A stretch of 64,000 bases of DNA, from assembly GCA_900766265.1 (NCBI GenBank), contig CAAFUS010000015.1, positions 62,001 through 126,000 on the forward strand, in the 5' to 3' direction. The translations under genes and the position numbers were made by a program. This document shows positions 16,804 to 24,442 of the stretch, one piece after another (the first letter of the stretch is position 1; each line of letters starts with the position of its first letter). Source of the DNA: Pseudomonadaceae bacterium. Lineage in GTDB: Bacteria; Pseudomonadota; Gammaproteobacteria; Pseudomonadales; Pseudomonadaceae. The notes under the pieces were generated by a model. The model saw only the letters and a list, made by a program, of their open reading frames with translations. It did not search any database and was not told where the DNA came from.

Positions 16804-17160
16804 ATGAAGGCTGTCGCTACCCTGATCGTTCTGATGCTCGCTGCTGGGCATGCCCATGGGCAGGGATGCGCCGAGAAAGAGGCCGAACTGAGGCGCAAGC
16901 TGGAGGTTGCCCGGGAACGAGGCGGTGATCGTCGTATTCGTGGCCTGGAAACCGCGCTGCGATCGGTACAGATGAATTGCACCGAGGCAGGGCTGCAAGC
17001 CGAACGCCAGGAGGCGATCGACGAGGCGCGCGACGAGGTGGCCGAGCGCGAGGCCGATCTGCAGGAAGCCCTGGAAGACGGCTCGCCGGAAAAGATCGAG
17101 ACACGCCGAGAAAAGCTGAGGGAAGCGCAGGATGAGCTGCGTGAAGCCCTGGCCGAATAA
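16804..17160 (+). CDS. DUF1090 family periplasmic protein
   Basis: A 118-residue protein with a signal peptide (MKAVATLIVLMLAAGHAHGQ), then a charged helical coiled-coil domain with two cysteines (GCAEKEAELRRKLEVAR and QMNCTEAGLQAERQEA) and a C-terminal acidic repeat of KIETRREKLREAQDELREAL. This is the pattern of the DUF1090 (YqjC-like) family, of unknown function and often stress related. GGAG lies 8 bases before ATG 16804. A strong terminator follows. It is a single gene. Confidence 0.88.
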   Translation: MKAVATLIVLMLAAGHAHGQGCAEKEAELRRKLEVARERGGDRRIRGLETALRSVQMNCTEAGLQAERQEAIDEARDEVAEREADLQEALEDGSPEKIETRREKLREAQDELREALAE

Positions 17161-17225
17161 GACGTCCGCCAGAACGCCGCGCCGGCGGTTCACGGCTGTC
17201 GCGCCCAGCACGTCGAAAGCGCTTC

Positions 17226-17259
17226 GAAAAAAAGCCCAGCGGCAATGCTGGGCTTTTTC
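17226..17259. terminator. Bidirectional Rho-independent terminator
   Basis: AAAAAGCCCAGC / GCTGGGCTTTTT with a GGCAAT loop, an A-run on one side and T-run on the other. It ends both the DUF1090 gene and the convergent small acidic gene. Confidence 0.92.
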
Positions 17260-17272
17260 GTGAGCGCTCGGC

Positions 17273-17512
17273 TCAAGGAAGCGGATTGCCAAGGCCCGGA
17301 TGCTCCGGATCGAGTGTCCCTGGCGAACCGCCGGGTGACTGCTGGTCCTCATCAGTGTCGGGTTGGCGGCTGGGCTCGCCAGCTTCACCCGGTGCCCTCT
17401 GAACGTCCGGATTGTCCGTGACGAAGTCCGGATCTGGAGAGTGGTTAGGGTTCTGGTCCTGGCCCGGTACGGGCTGCTGGTCTTGCGGTCGGTCGAGCGG
17501 GTCGATACTCAT
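17273..17512 (-). CDS. Small acidic, disordered protein
   Basis: A 79-residue protein of Pro, Asp, Gln, Gly and Asn with no hydrophobic core or Cys, so probably unstructured. It is rich in QDQ, PDPD and EPS repeats. The evidence that it is expressed is an unusually complete ribosome binding site, GGAGGTGATC, directly before the ATG with two bases of spacing, and a strong shared terminator after it. No known domain is visible. It is divergent from the DUF6152 gene. Function unknown; such proteins are often stress-induced hydrophilins, which is inference. Confidence 0.72.
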   Translation of the reverse strand: MSIDPLDRPQDQQPVPGQDQNPNHSPDPDFVTDNPDVQRAPGEAGEPSRQPDTDEDQQSPGGSPGTLDPEHPGLGNPLP

Positions 17513-17701
17513 TGATCACCTCCGATTGAGCCGGGGTGGCTCACTTCATTCGAGGCGAACCGCGTGAGTTGGTGCCGGCCGCCTTCCCCTCCGCCGACGG
17601 AGGAGCAGTACTAGTCGCTGGCAATTCTTGTACTGCAAAGCCGGGAACTGGTTCAGCGTGTCGAGCTCTCAAGTACTCAATCCGCCCAGAGGAGCGTGAT
17701 G

Positions 17702-18139
17702 ATGTCGTTATCGAACGAAAGCCGAACAGCCGCCCGAGTAGCCACCAACACGGTCGGCGATGTTGTACATGGCATGGTCTTGATGTTCTGCGTCACAGCG
17801 ATGGCGCTGTTTGCAACGCAGGCCTTCGCTCACCACGGCTGGGCCTGGGCGGAGGAAGAGCAGTCGGAACTCAAGGGCACGATCACTGAGATTTCGATGG
17901 CGCCACCTCATCCGGCCTTGCGCGTAAAGGCTCAAGACGGCCGTTCATGGCAGGTCGATCTGGGGAATCCGAGCCAGACGCAACGTTCCGGTTTCACTGG
18001 TGACAGCGCCAGGGTAGGGGATGACATCACCGTACTCGGCAACCGCAGCAAGGAGCCGAACGAAGCGCACATCAAAGCCGTGCGCATTACGGTCGGCGGC
18101 AAGCAATACGACATGTATCCGGAGCGCATCAAGAAATGA
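17702..18139 (+). CDS. DUF6152 family secreted protein
   Basis: A 145-residue protein whose N-terminal region VVHGMVLMFCVTAMALFATQAFA forms a signal peptide after a 20-residue basic leader, followed by HHGWAWAEEEQSELKGTITEISMAPPHPALRVKA, the pattern of the DUF6152 family (HHGW...., AP.PH). The C-terminal VGGKQYDMYPERI is also typical. Family proteins are small periplasmic beta-rich proteins of unknown function. AGAGGAG lies 8 bases before ATG 17702; an adjacent ATG at 17699 is possible. The next gene, 10 bases downstream, encodes a four-helix membrane protein, forming a conserved-looking pair. Confidence 0.85.
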   Translation: MSLSNESRTAARVATNTVGDVVHGMVLMFCVTAMALFATQAFAHHGWAWAEEEQSELKGTITEISMAPPHPALRVKAQDGRSWQVDLGNPSQTQRSGFTGDSARVGDDITVLGNRSKEPNEAHIKAVRITVGGKQYDMYPERIKK

Positions 18140-18149
18140 CGACACGGCG

Positions 18150-18623
18150 ATGACAGCCTTTCTGCAATCCATCGCCGGCTGGCCCGGTGCTGTCTTCCTG
18201 CAGGAAAACTGGATCGCCTATATCGTCGTCAATGCAGCTCACATCCTTGGCATCGGGCTACTGCTAGGGGCGATCCTGCCGCTCGACCTGCTCCTTGTGC
18301 GGTCAACGCACGGACGGGATCTGTCGGCCATTGGACCCTTTCTTGTACGCGTAGCGGCAACGGGCGCCGCGCTTGCGGTGATAACGGGGCTGTGGCTGTT
18401 CTCGGTGAGGCCGGTGGAGTACGCAGAGAACCCGGCCTTTCTCATCAAGGCCGTGCTGCTGGTGCTCGCGATCTGCAACATCGCATTTCAGCATCGCGGC
18501 GAGCGCTTTGATACCGCCCTGCGCGCCGGCCATCCAACCGTGCCGGTTCGCGCCCTGGCCGCCGTTTCAGCCATCCTTTGGCTTTCCATTCTCATGGCTG
18601 GCCGCACGATAGGCTTTGTCTGA
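18150..18623 (+). CDS. DUF6644/DUF2214-like four-helix membrane protein
   Basis: A 157-residue integral membrane protein with four hydrophobic helices. His residues lie in NAAHILGIGLLLGAI near residue 32 and QHRGERFDTAL later, a pattern seen in small membrane proteins that may bind heme or metal. The helix-2 region (LPLDLLLVRSTHGRDLS) carries the charged loop of the family. It sits 10 bases after the DUF6152 gene and probably works with it. Function unknown; annotation rests on overall pattern, so family name is moderate. Confidence 0.75.
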   Translation: MTAFLQSIAGWPGAVFLQENWIAYIVVNAAHILGIGLLLGAILPLDLLLVRSTHGRDLSAIGPFLVRVAATGAALAVITGLWLFSVRPVEYAENPAFLIKAVLLVLAICNIAFQHRGERFDTALRAGHPTVPVRALAAVSAILWLSILMAGRTIGFV

Positions 18624-18711
18624 GCCGAGACTATCGACGGGGAAGCTAGCGGCGCCATTACCAACGCTGCAGCGCTGTCGGGCGAGCGGTCCGCCGGCTG
18701 GTCTCCAGCGG

Positions 18712-20652
18712 TCACTGGCCGCGAATGGACTCCTCCAGCGCCTGCTCGAGCTGGGCCTGGCCGAAGGGTTTGGCGAGCCGGGTCAGGTAGTCCGGGAATT
18801 GCACCTGGGTGCTGTAGCCCGACGCCACGATGATCGGCAGGTCCGGCCACCGGCGGTGGACGGTCTCGGCCAGTTCCAGGCCGGTCATGCCGGGCATGGC
18901 GTAGTCGGTTACCACCACGTCGAACGGCGGCTCGCTGGACATCATCTCCAGCGCCTGGGCGCCGCTCTGGGCGGCCAACACCGAATGCCCGAGCTCCTCG
19001 ATGACGGCGCTGAAGCTGGTCAGTACCAGGGCATCGTCATCCACCAGCAAGACCCTGAGCGCGGATGTGGCCGGCGCGGGCGCCTGTTCCGTCGCGGCGG
19101 GTGGGGCCGCGTGCTGCTCTTGCTCCTGCGTCGTGGCCGGTAGCCAGATCTCCACGGAGGTCCCCTGGCCCAGGGCGCTGTGGATCACCACCGCGCCGCC
19201 GAGCTGTTCGATGAGGCCGCGCACCATCGCCAGGCCAAGGCCGGTCCCCTTGCCCATCGCTTTGGTCGTGAAGAAGGGATCGGTGGCCCTGGTGATCACG
19301 GACTCCTCCATGCCGATGCCGGTATCGGTGACCGACAGGCAGACGTATTGTCCAGCCTTCACGCCGATGGGGTTGCCTTCCGGCGCACGCGCATTCCTGG
19401 CGGCGATCACGATGCTCCCGCCTTCGGGCATCGCATCGCGGGCGTTGGTCACGAGATTGAGCACCGCCAGCTCGAGCTGGTTCAGGTCGGCCATGATGCC
19501 TGGGAGGGCCAGCGGGAAGCGGGTCTCGATCCGGATCATCGGGCCGAGGGTGCGCTGCAGCATGTCGGTCATGCCGTGGATCAGGTCGGGCAATTCGATC
19601 CGTTCGAGGTTCAGCGTCTGGCTGCGGGCGAACGCCAGCATGCGCTGGGTGAGCGAGGCCCCGCGCTGAGCGCCCTTGATGGCGTTGTCGATCAGGCCCG
19701 AAAGCTTCGGATCGTCCCTGACGTGCCTGGAGACAATACTCAGGCTGCCCAGAATGACTGTCAGCAGGTTGTTGAAATCATGGGCGATCCCGCCTGTCAG
19801 CTGCCCCAGCGCCTCCATTTTCTGTGACTGGAACAGCGTCTCGCGGGCCTTCTCCAGCGCCTGTTGCGCTTCCCTGGACTCGGTGATGTCCCGCGTGATC
19901 TTGGCGAAGCCGATCAGCTCGCCATCCTCGTCGCGTATGGCATCGATGACGACATGGGCGAAGAAATGGGAGCCATCCTTGCGTACGCGCCACCCTTCCT
20001 TTTCGAAGCGACCCTCGCGCGCTGCGGTGGCCAAGCCGCGGTCCGGCTCGCCGCGGGCCCGGTCTTCCTCGGTGTAGAACCGGGAGAAATGGCTGCCGAT
20101 GATATCCTCGGGCAGGTAGCCCTTGATGCGCTGGGCCCCGGGGTTCCAGTTGCTGACCCGGCCTTCAGGGTCGAGCATGAAGATGGCGTAATCGGTCACG
20201 CCCTGCACCAGCAGGCGGAACTGCTGCTCGGTCTTTTTGAGCGCGGCCTCGGCGAGCCGGCGCTCGGTCAGGTCCCGGGTGACCTTGGCAAAGCCCAGCA
20301 GCTCACCCGAGGGCGACCATATGGGGTCGATGATGACATGGGCCCAGAAGCGGCTGCCGTCCTTGCGGACACGCCAGCCTTCGTTCTCGAAGCGTCCTTC
20401 CGATTGCGCGATGGTCAGCGCTCGTTGGGGCAGTCCGGTGCGCCTGTCCTCTTCAGTGTAGAAGGTGGAGAAGTGCCGCCCGAGGATCTCGGCCTGCTGG
20501 TAGCCCTTGAAGCGTTCCGCACCCGGGTTCCAGCTGCTGACGAAGCCTGCCGGGTCGAGCATGTAGATGGCGTAGTCGATGACCGCTTCGACCAGCAAAC
20601 GATAACGTTCCGCTTCCGGTACGGGGGGGCTGGCGTGCTGAGGCGTTTCCAT
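18712..20652 (-). CDS. Hybrid sensor histidine kinase PAS-PAS-HisKA-HATPase-REC
   Basis: A 646-residue soluble protein. Two tandem PAS domains (residues about 17-132 and 145-260) are strikingly alike, then HisKA with phospho-acceptor His291 in GGIAHDFNNLL, HATPase with N box Asn403, DTGIGM at 443-448 and GKGTGLGL at 468-475, then a receiver with Asp583 (VTDYAMPG) and Lys628. There is no membrane segment. It should sense a cytosolic cue and pass phosphate from His291 to Asp583, then possibly to an HPt protein not seen here. ATG 20652 is preferred; the upstream open frame lacks a good site. Divergent from the phosphatase gene. Confidence 0.95.
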   Translation of the reverse strand: METPQHASPPVPEAERYRLLVEAVIDYAIYMLDPAGFVSSWNPGAERFKGYQQAEILGRHFSTFYTEEDRRTGLPQRALTIAQSEGRFENEGWRVRKDGSRFWAHVIIDPIWSPSGELLGFAKVTRDLTERRLAEAALKKTEQQFRLLVQGVTDYAIFMLDPEGRVSNWNPGAQRIKGYLPEDIIGSHFSRFYTEEDRARGEPDRGLATAAREGRFEKEGWRVRKDGSHFFAHVVIDAIRDEDGELIGFAKITRDITESREAQQALEKARETLFQSQKMEALGQLTGGIAHDFNNLLTVILGSLSIVSRHVRDDPKLSGLIDNAIKGAQRGASLTQRMLAFARSQTLNLERIELPDLIHGMTDMLQRTLGPMIRIETRFPLALPGIMADLNQLELAVLNLVTNARDAMPEGGSIVIAARNARAPEGNPIGVKAGQYVCLSVTDTGIGMEESVITRATDPFFTTKAMGKGTGLGLAMVRGLIEQLGGAVVIHSALGQGTSVEIWLPATTQEQEQHAAPPAATEQAPAPATSALRVLLVDDDALVLTSFSAVIEELGHSVLAAQSGAQALEMMSSEPPFDVVVTDYAMPGMTGLELAETVHRRWPDLPIIVASGYSTQVQFPDYLTRLAKPFGQAQLEQALEESIRGQ

Positions 20653-20863
20653 GAAAGTCCTACCGTTTGCGTAGGAAACCATTATTGCACGGGTTTGCAG
20701 ATGACGCGGTGGCCCTGAGTCGGCTCCGTTCCGTTCACCGGCCTCGCTCGTCCAGTGGATCGGGCAGGCGAGGCGTCTGGACCGCGGCCGAGAGGGGAGG
20801 TTCATCGGCGAACCCGCGGTCTTCGTTACACTCTGATCCTCGACTCCCCTAGACGAGCGATGC

Positions 20864-22807
20864 ATGAACGACAGCCTAGCCCTTGCCTCCCCTTCGCCCC
20901 TGCCTGCGGTACTGGCCGGGCCGCTGTTGCGCAGGCTGCAGGCCGACCGTGTAGTGATCTGGCTGGTTGGCAGCGAGCCGCTGGCGTTGCGGCTGGAGCT
21001 TCATCCCGACGGCGAGGCGCCGCGCCGGCTACCGCTGCCGGATGAAGCCTGTCGGTTGCTGCGCATCGGCACCTCGGCCTGGCTGCACCTGATCGACGTG
21101 CGTCTGGATTCGCCGTTGCCGCGGGACCGGTTGGTGGAGTACGACTTGCTGATCGACCGCGACGGCGTCGAGCAGGGCATCGCCGACTGGGCGCCCCAGC
21201 TGATCCATCAGGGGGCGCAGCGACCGGCCTTCGTTGTGCGCTCGCGCTTCGATGACCTGTTGCACGGTTCCTGCCGCAAGCCGCATCACGCCGCGCCGGA
21301 CGGCCTGGTGCCGGTCGACGGGCTGCTCGCCGAGGCGCGGCAGAATCCGGAGCGCTGGCCGGCGGCGCTCTTGATGACCGGCGACCAGGTCTATGCCGAT
21401 GACGTCGCCGGGCCGATGCTGGTGGCCATCCACGCCCTGGTACGGCGCCTGGGCCTGTATGGCGAATGCCTCGAAGGCGCGGTGGTCGACGACAGCGATG
21501 CGCTGATGAGCCATCCGGCCAGCTATTACCGCCGCGAGCAGCTGTTGCCGGCCTTCAAGTCAAACGAGGCGCTGCGCGAGCGGTTTTTCGGCGGTGTCGA
21601 AAAGCCGGTGTTCACGACGTCCAACGCCCACAACCATCTGGTCTCCCTCGGTGAGGTGCTGGCGATGTACCTGCTGGTCTGGTCGCCGGTGCCCTGGCAG
21701 CTGATCGAGCTGCAGGCGCCGCCGCTGGATGCTGAACTGGCCGAGCGCTACGCCCGCGAAGCGGCCTGCATCGAAGGCTTCCGTGCGGGGTTGGCGCAGG
21801 TGGCGCGTACGCTGGCGCACCTGCCGTCGCTGATGATCTTCGACGACCACGACATCACCGATGACTGGAACCTCACCGCGCGCTGGGAAGAAACTGCCTA
21901 CGGTCACCCCTTCTCGCGCCGCATCATCGGCAATGCGCTGCTCGGCTACCTGCTGTGCCAGGCCTGGGGCAACGAGCCGGAGGCGTTCGAGGCGCCGCTG
22001 GCGGTCGTCGAGCGGCTGCTGGGCAGCGTCGAGCAGGGCCAACTGGACTGCGCCCTGCACGACGAAGTGGTCGACGCGCTGCTGCGCTGGAACGACTGGG
22101 GATACGTGCTGCCCTGCGAGCCGGCGCTGGTGGTGCTCGACACCCGCACCCGGCGCTGGCGCAGCGAGGGCAATCTCAGCCGTCCGTCCGGGTTGATGGA
22201 CTGGGAGGCGCTGACCGATTTCCAGCAGCACCTGCTTGACCACCGTTCGGTGATCATCGTCTCGCCCGCGCCGATGTTCGGCGTCAAGCTGATCGAGACC
22301 GTGCAGCGCGTCTTCAGCTGGCTGGGTCAGTCGCTGATGGTCGATGCGGAAAACTGGATGGCCCACCGGGGCGCGGCCAACGTGATGCTCAACATCTTTC
22401 GCCACACCCGCACCCCCGGCAACTACGTGATCCTCTCGGGGGACGTGCACTATTCGTTCGCCTACGAGGTGCATATCCGTGGGCGCCACGAGGGGCCCAG
22501 GCTCTGGCAGATCACCAGCAGCGGGGTGAAGAACGAGTTTCCGCGTCGCCTGCTGGACCTGTTCGACCGGCTCAATCGCTGGCTGTACGCGCCGCGCTCG
22601 CCCCTCAACTGGTTCACCAAGCGCCGCCGGGTGCGGGTCCAACCCTGGCTGCCGAGCCGCAGCGAGTCCGGGGAGCGGCTGTGGAACGCGGCGGGCATCG
22701 GCCGGGTTCGGCTCGACGCTCAGGGTCGGCCGTTGCGGGTCGAGCAGATAAATGCCGACGGTTCGCCCAGCGTCTTTTTCGGCCCCGAACGCGACGGCGA
22801 TCAGTGA
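20864..22807 (+). CDS. PhoD-like alkaline phosphatase family protein
   Basis: A 647-residue metallophosphatase-like protein. Core motifs are LMTGDQVYADDVAGP (metal binding Asp), IFDDHDITDDWNL, and ILSGDVHYSFAYEV near the C-terminus, as in PhoD-like enzymes. No signal peptide is visible, so it is probably cytoplasmic, unlike secreted PhoD. An N-terminal non-catalytic beta domain covers about the first 150 residues. The substrate may be a phosphodiester or a polyphosphate-related ester; unknown. ATG 20864 has only a weak site (GACGAG). It is divergent from the hybrid kinase and convergent with rnz. Confidence 0.87.
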   Translation: MNDSLALASPSPLPAVLAGPLLRRLQADRVVIWLVGSEPLALRLELHPDGEAPRRLPLPDEACRLLRIGTSAWLHLIDVRLDSPLPRDRLVEYDLLIDRDGVEQGIADWAPQLIHQGAQRPAFVVRSRFDDLLHGSCRKPHHAAPDGLVPVDGLLAEARQNPERWPAALLMTGDQVYADDVAGPMLVAIHALVRRLGLYGECLEGAVVDDSDALMSHPASYYRREQLLPAFKSNEALRERFFGGVEKPVFTTSNAHNHLVSLGEVLAMYLLVWSPVPWQLIELQAPPLDAELAERYAREAACIEGFRAGLAQVARTLAHLPSLMIFDDHDITDDWNLTARWEETAYGHPFSRRIIGNALLGYLLCQAWGNEPEAFEAPLAVVERLLGSVEQGQLDCALHDEVVDALLRWNDWGYVLPCEPALVVLDTRTRRWRSEGNLSRPSGLMDWEALTDFQQHLLDHRSVIIVSPAPMFGVKLIETVQRVFSWLGQSLMVDAENWMAHRGAANVMLNIFRHTRTPGNYVILSGDVHYSFAYEVHIRGRHEGPRLWQITSSGVKNEFPRRLLDLFDRLNRWLYAPRSPLNWFTKRRRVRVQPWLPSRSESGERLWNAAGIGRVRLDAQGRPLRVEQINADGSPSVFFGPERDGDQ

Positions 22808-22843
22808 AGGCGCGGCAGGGGTGTCGCGGCGGCTAGCCTGCGG

Positions 22844-23869
22844 TCAGGCCGTATCGGTGCCGGATTCGGCGGCCGAATCACCATTCGCGCCGCCGACACG
22901 GCGTTGCGGTGGGGCGACGGGCTTCAGTGTGCCGTCACGGCCCAGGTGCAGGCGGGCGAAATCGCGGGCGAGGAAGAGCTCGCCCTGGTAATGGCTGGCC
23001 GCTTCGGCGCGCACGTCCTCGATCGACAGGCCGCGCGTCGAATCGGCCTGATAACGCGCGCTGAAGTGGGTCAGCACCAGGTTGGGCAGCGCGACGGACT
23101 GGGCGAACGCCGCGACGCTGGCTGCCGTGCTGTGGCCGAACGTCTCGCCGGCCTTGTCGGCGATGGCCTGCGTGTAGGTGGCCTCGTGGACCAGAACCTG
23201 TGCGTCGCGGCAGGCCTCGGCGAGCAGCTCGGGGCGGTCGTTGTCGCCGCCTACCACGATGCGCCGGGGCGCGCGGGTGAACAGCACGTACTCGTCGGCG
23301 CGCAGCAGGCGCCCTTCATGCAGGACATCTTCGCCGCGCACCAGACGGCCCCAGAGCGGGCCGCGGGGAATGCCGTCGCGGTCGAGCCGGTCGATGTCGA
23401 GCCGAGGGTCGGGCCGCGCCTCGGTGAAACGGTAGCCGTAGGACGGCACCCGGTGGGACAGGGCGACGGCCTCCACCTTGAACGAACCGCACTGCCAGGG
23501 CCCCAGGCTTTCGCAGGGGCGAAAGACCAGTTCGAACGGCAGGTAGGTCTGGGACAGGCTGAACGTACTGCGCAGCCAGGGCTCGATGCCGGCCGGGGCG
23601 ACGATCTCCAGTGGCGCCTTGCGCCCGAGCATGCCGGCGCTGGCCAACAGGCCGGGCAGCCCGTAGCAGTGGTCGCCATGCACGTGGGTGATGAACAGCC
23701 CGCGCAGCTCGTGCAGCGACAGCGGCGTACGCAGCAGCTGGTGCTGGGTGCCCTCGCCGCAGTCCACCAGATACCAGCCCTTGCCGGTCTCTTCGAGCAG
23801 CCCCAGCCCACTGACGTTGCGTGCCCGGGTCGGTGTGCCGGACGAGGTGCCGAGAAAGAGCAGATCCAC
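22844..23869 (-). CDS. rnz: Ribonuclease Z
   Basis: A 341-residue metallo-beta-lactamase fold enzyme. It begins with VDLLFLGTSSGTPTRARNVS, the RNase Z N-terminus, has the Zn motif THVHGDHCYGLPGLL near residues 61-75, and later HEATYT, FGHSTAASVAAFA and TDFSARY-like HFSARY. RNase Z trims the 3' trailer of tRNA precursors or acts as a broad phosphodiesterase. GTG 23869 is preferred over an upstream GTG at 23896: it has GGAGA 7 bases upstream and matches family N-termini. The C-terminal 30 residues are a Pro/Gly-rich extension. It follows an uncharacterised gene on the same strand. Confidence 0.92.
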   Translation of the reverse strand: MDLLFLGTSSGTPTRARNVSGLGLLEETGKGWYLVDCGEGTQHQLLRTPLSLHELRGLFITHVHGDHCYGLPGLLASAGMLGRKAPLEIVAPAGIEPWLRSTFSLSQTYLPFELVFRPCESLGPWQCGSFKVEAVALSHRVPSYGYRFTEARPDPRLDIDRLDRDGIPRGPLWGRLVRGEDVLHEGRLLRADEYVLFTRAPRRIVVGGDNDRPELLAEACRDAQVLVHEATYTQAIADKAGETFGHSTAASVAAFAQSVALPNLVLTHFSARYQADSTRGLSIEDVRAEAASHYQGELFLARDFARLHLGRDGTLKPVAPPQRRVGGANGDSAAESGTDTA

Positions 23870-23921
23870 TGATGGTCTCCGTCGAGCCTGAATCACAGGG
23901 GGAGCAGGCGAACCTGAGGGG

Positions 23922-24323
23922 TCAGGCGTCGCGCAGCAGGTCGTGGGTATTGAGCAATGCGTAGGCGATTTCCGGCCGCTTTTCGAGCCCCTGGCGGATG
24001 GCCCGCGGGATCGACTGGCGCGTCTTGCGGCACAGCCCGGGCTGTTCGTAGATATGGATGCCGATGCCGCGCATGCTGCGCACTTCGGTGCGTCCCGGCG
24101 CCACCTCCAGGCGAATGCCCAGCTGTTCGTGCATGCGCTGCTGCATGCGCTCCAGGTCCGCGAGGCTCTGGATATCGGCCAGCCGGTCGAGCAGACGCTT
24201 TTCTTCCTGGCGGGTCAGCCGCAGGATTCGCAAATCGGCGTCCTGCGCCTCCAGCAGACGATCACGGGCGCAATCGCAGACGCCGGGCGGGCAGGGTTGT
24301 CGGGTGGGGGGTGAAGACGTCAT
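23922..24323 (-). CDS. Uncharacterised protein linked to RNase Z
   Basis: A 133-residue basic protein. The N-terminus has a Cys cluster (CPPGVCDCARD, residues 11-21) that could bind metal, then a helical region (EEKRLLDRLADIQSLADLERMQQRMHEQ) and a C-terminal domain (VRSMRGIGIHIYEQPGLCRKTRQS). I do not recognise a named family, but a similar gene commonly flanks rnz in pseudomonads. It is 52 bases upstream of rnz on the same strand and probably cotranscribed. Function unknown. Confidence 0.75.
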   Translation of the reverse strand: MTSSPPTRQPCPPGVCDCARDRLLEAQDADLRILRLTRQEEKRLLDRLADIQSLADLERMQQRMHEQLGIRLEVAPGRTEVRSMRGIGIHIYEQPGLCRKTRQSIPRAIRQGLEKRPEIAYALLNTHDLLRDA

Positions 24324-24442
24324 GGGCTCCGATCATAACGAGGCGCGGGCGGAGTTGCCCATGGGGGCGACGAGATGCCCTCCATGGTGATGGATGCCGG
24401 ACGCAGGCAAGCTTGACCTGCGCAACCGGTTCTCCTGTCGTA

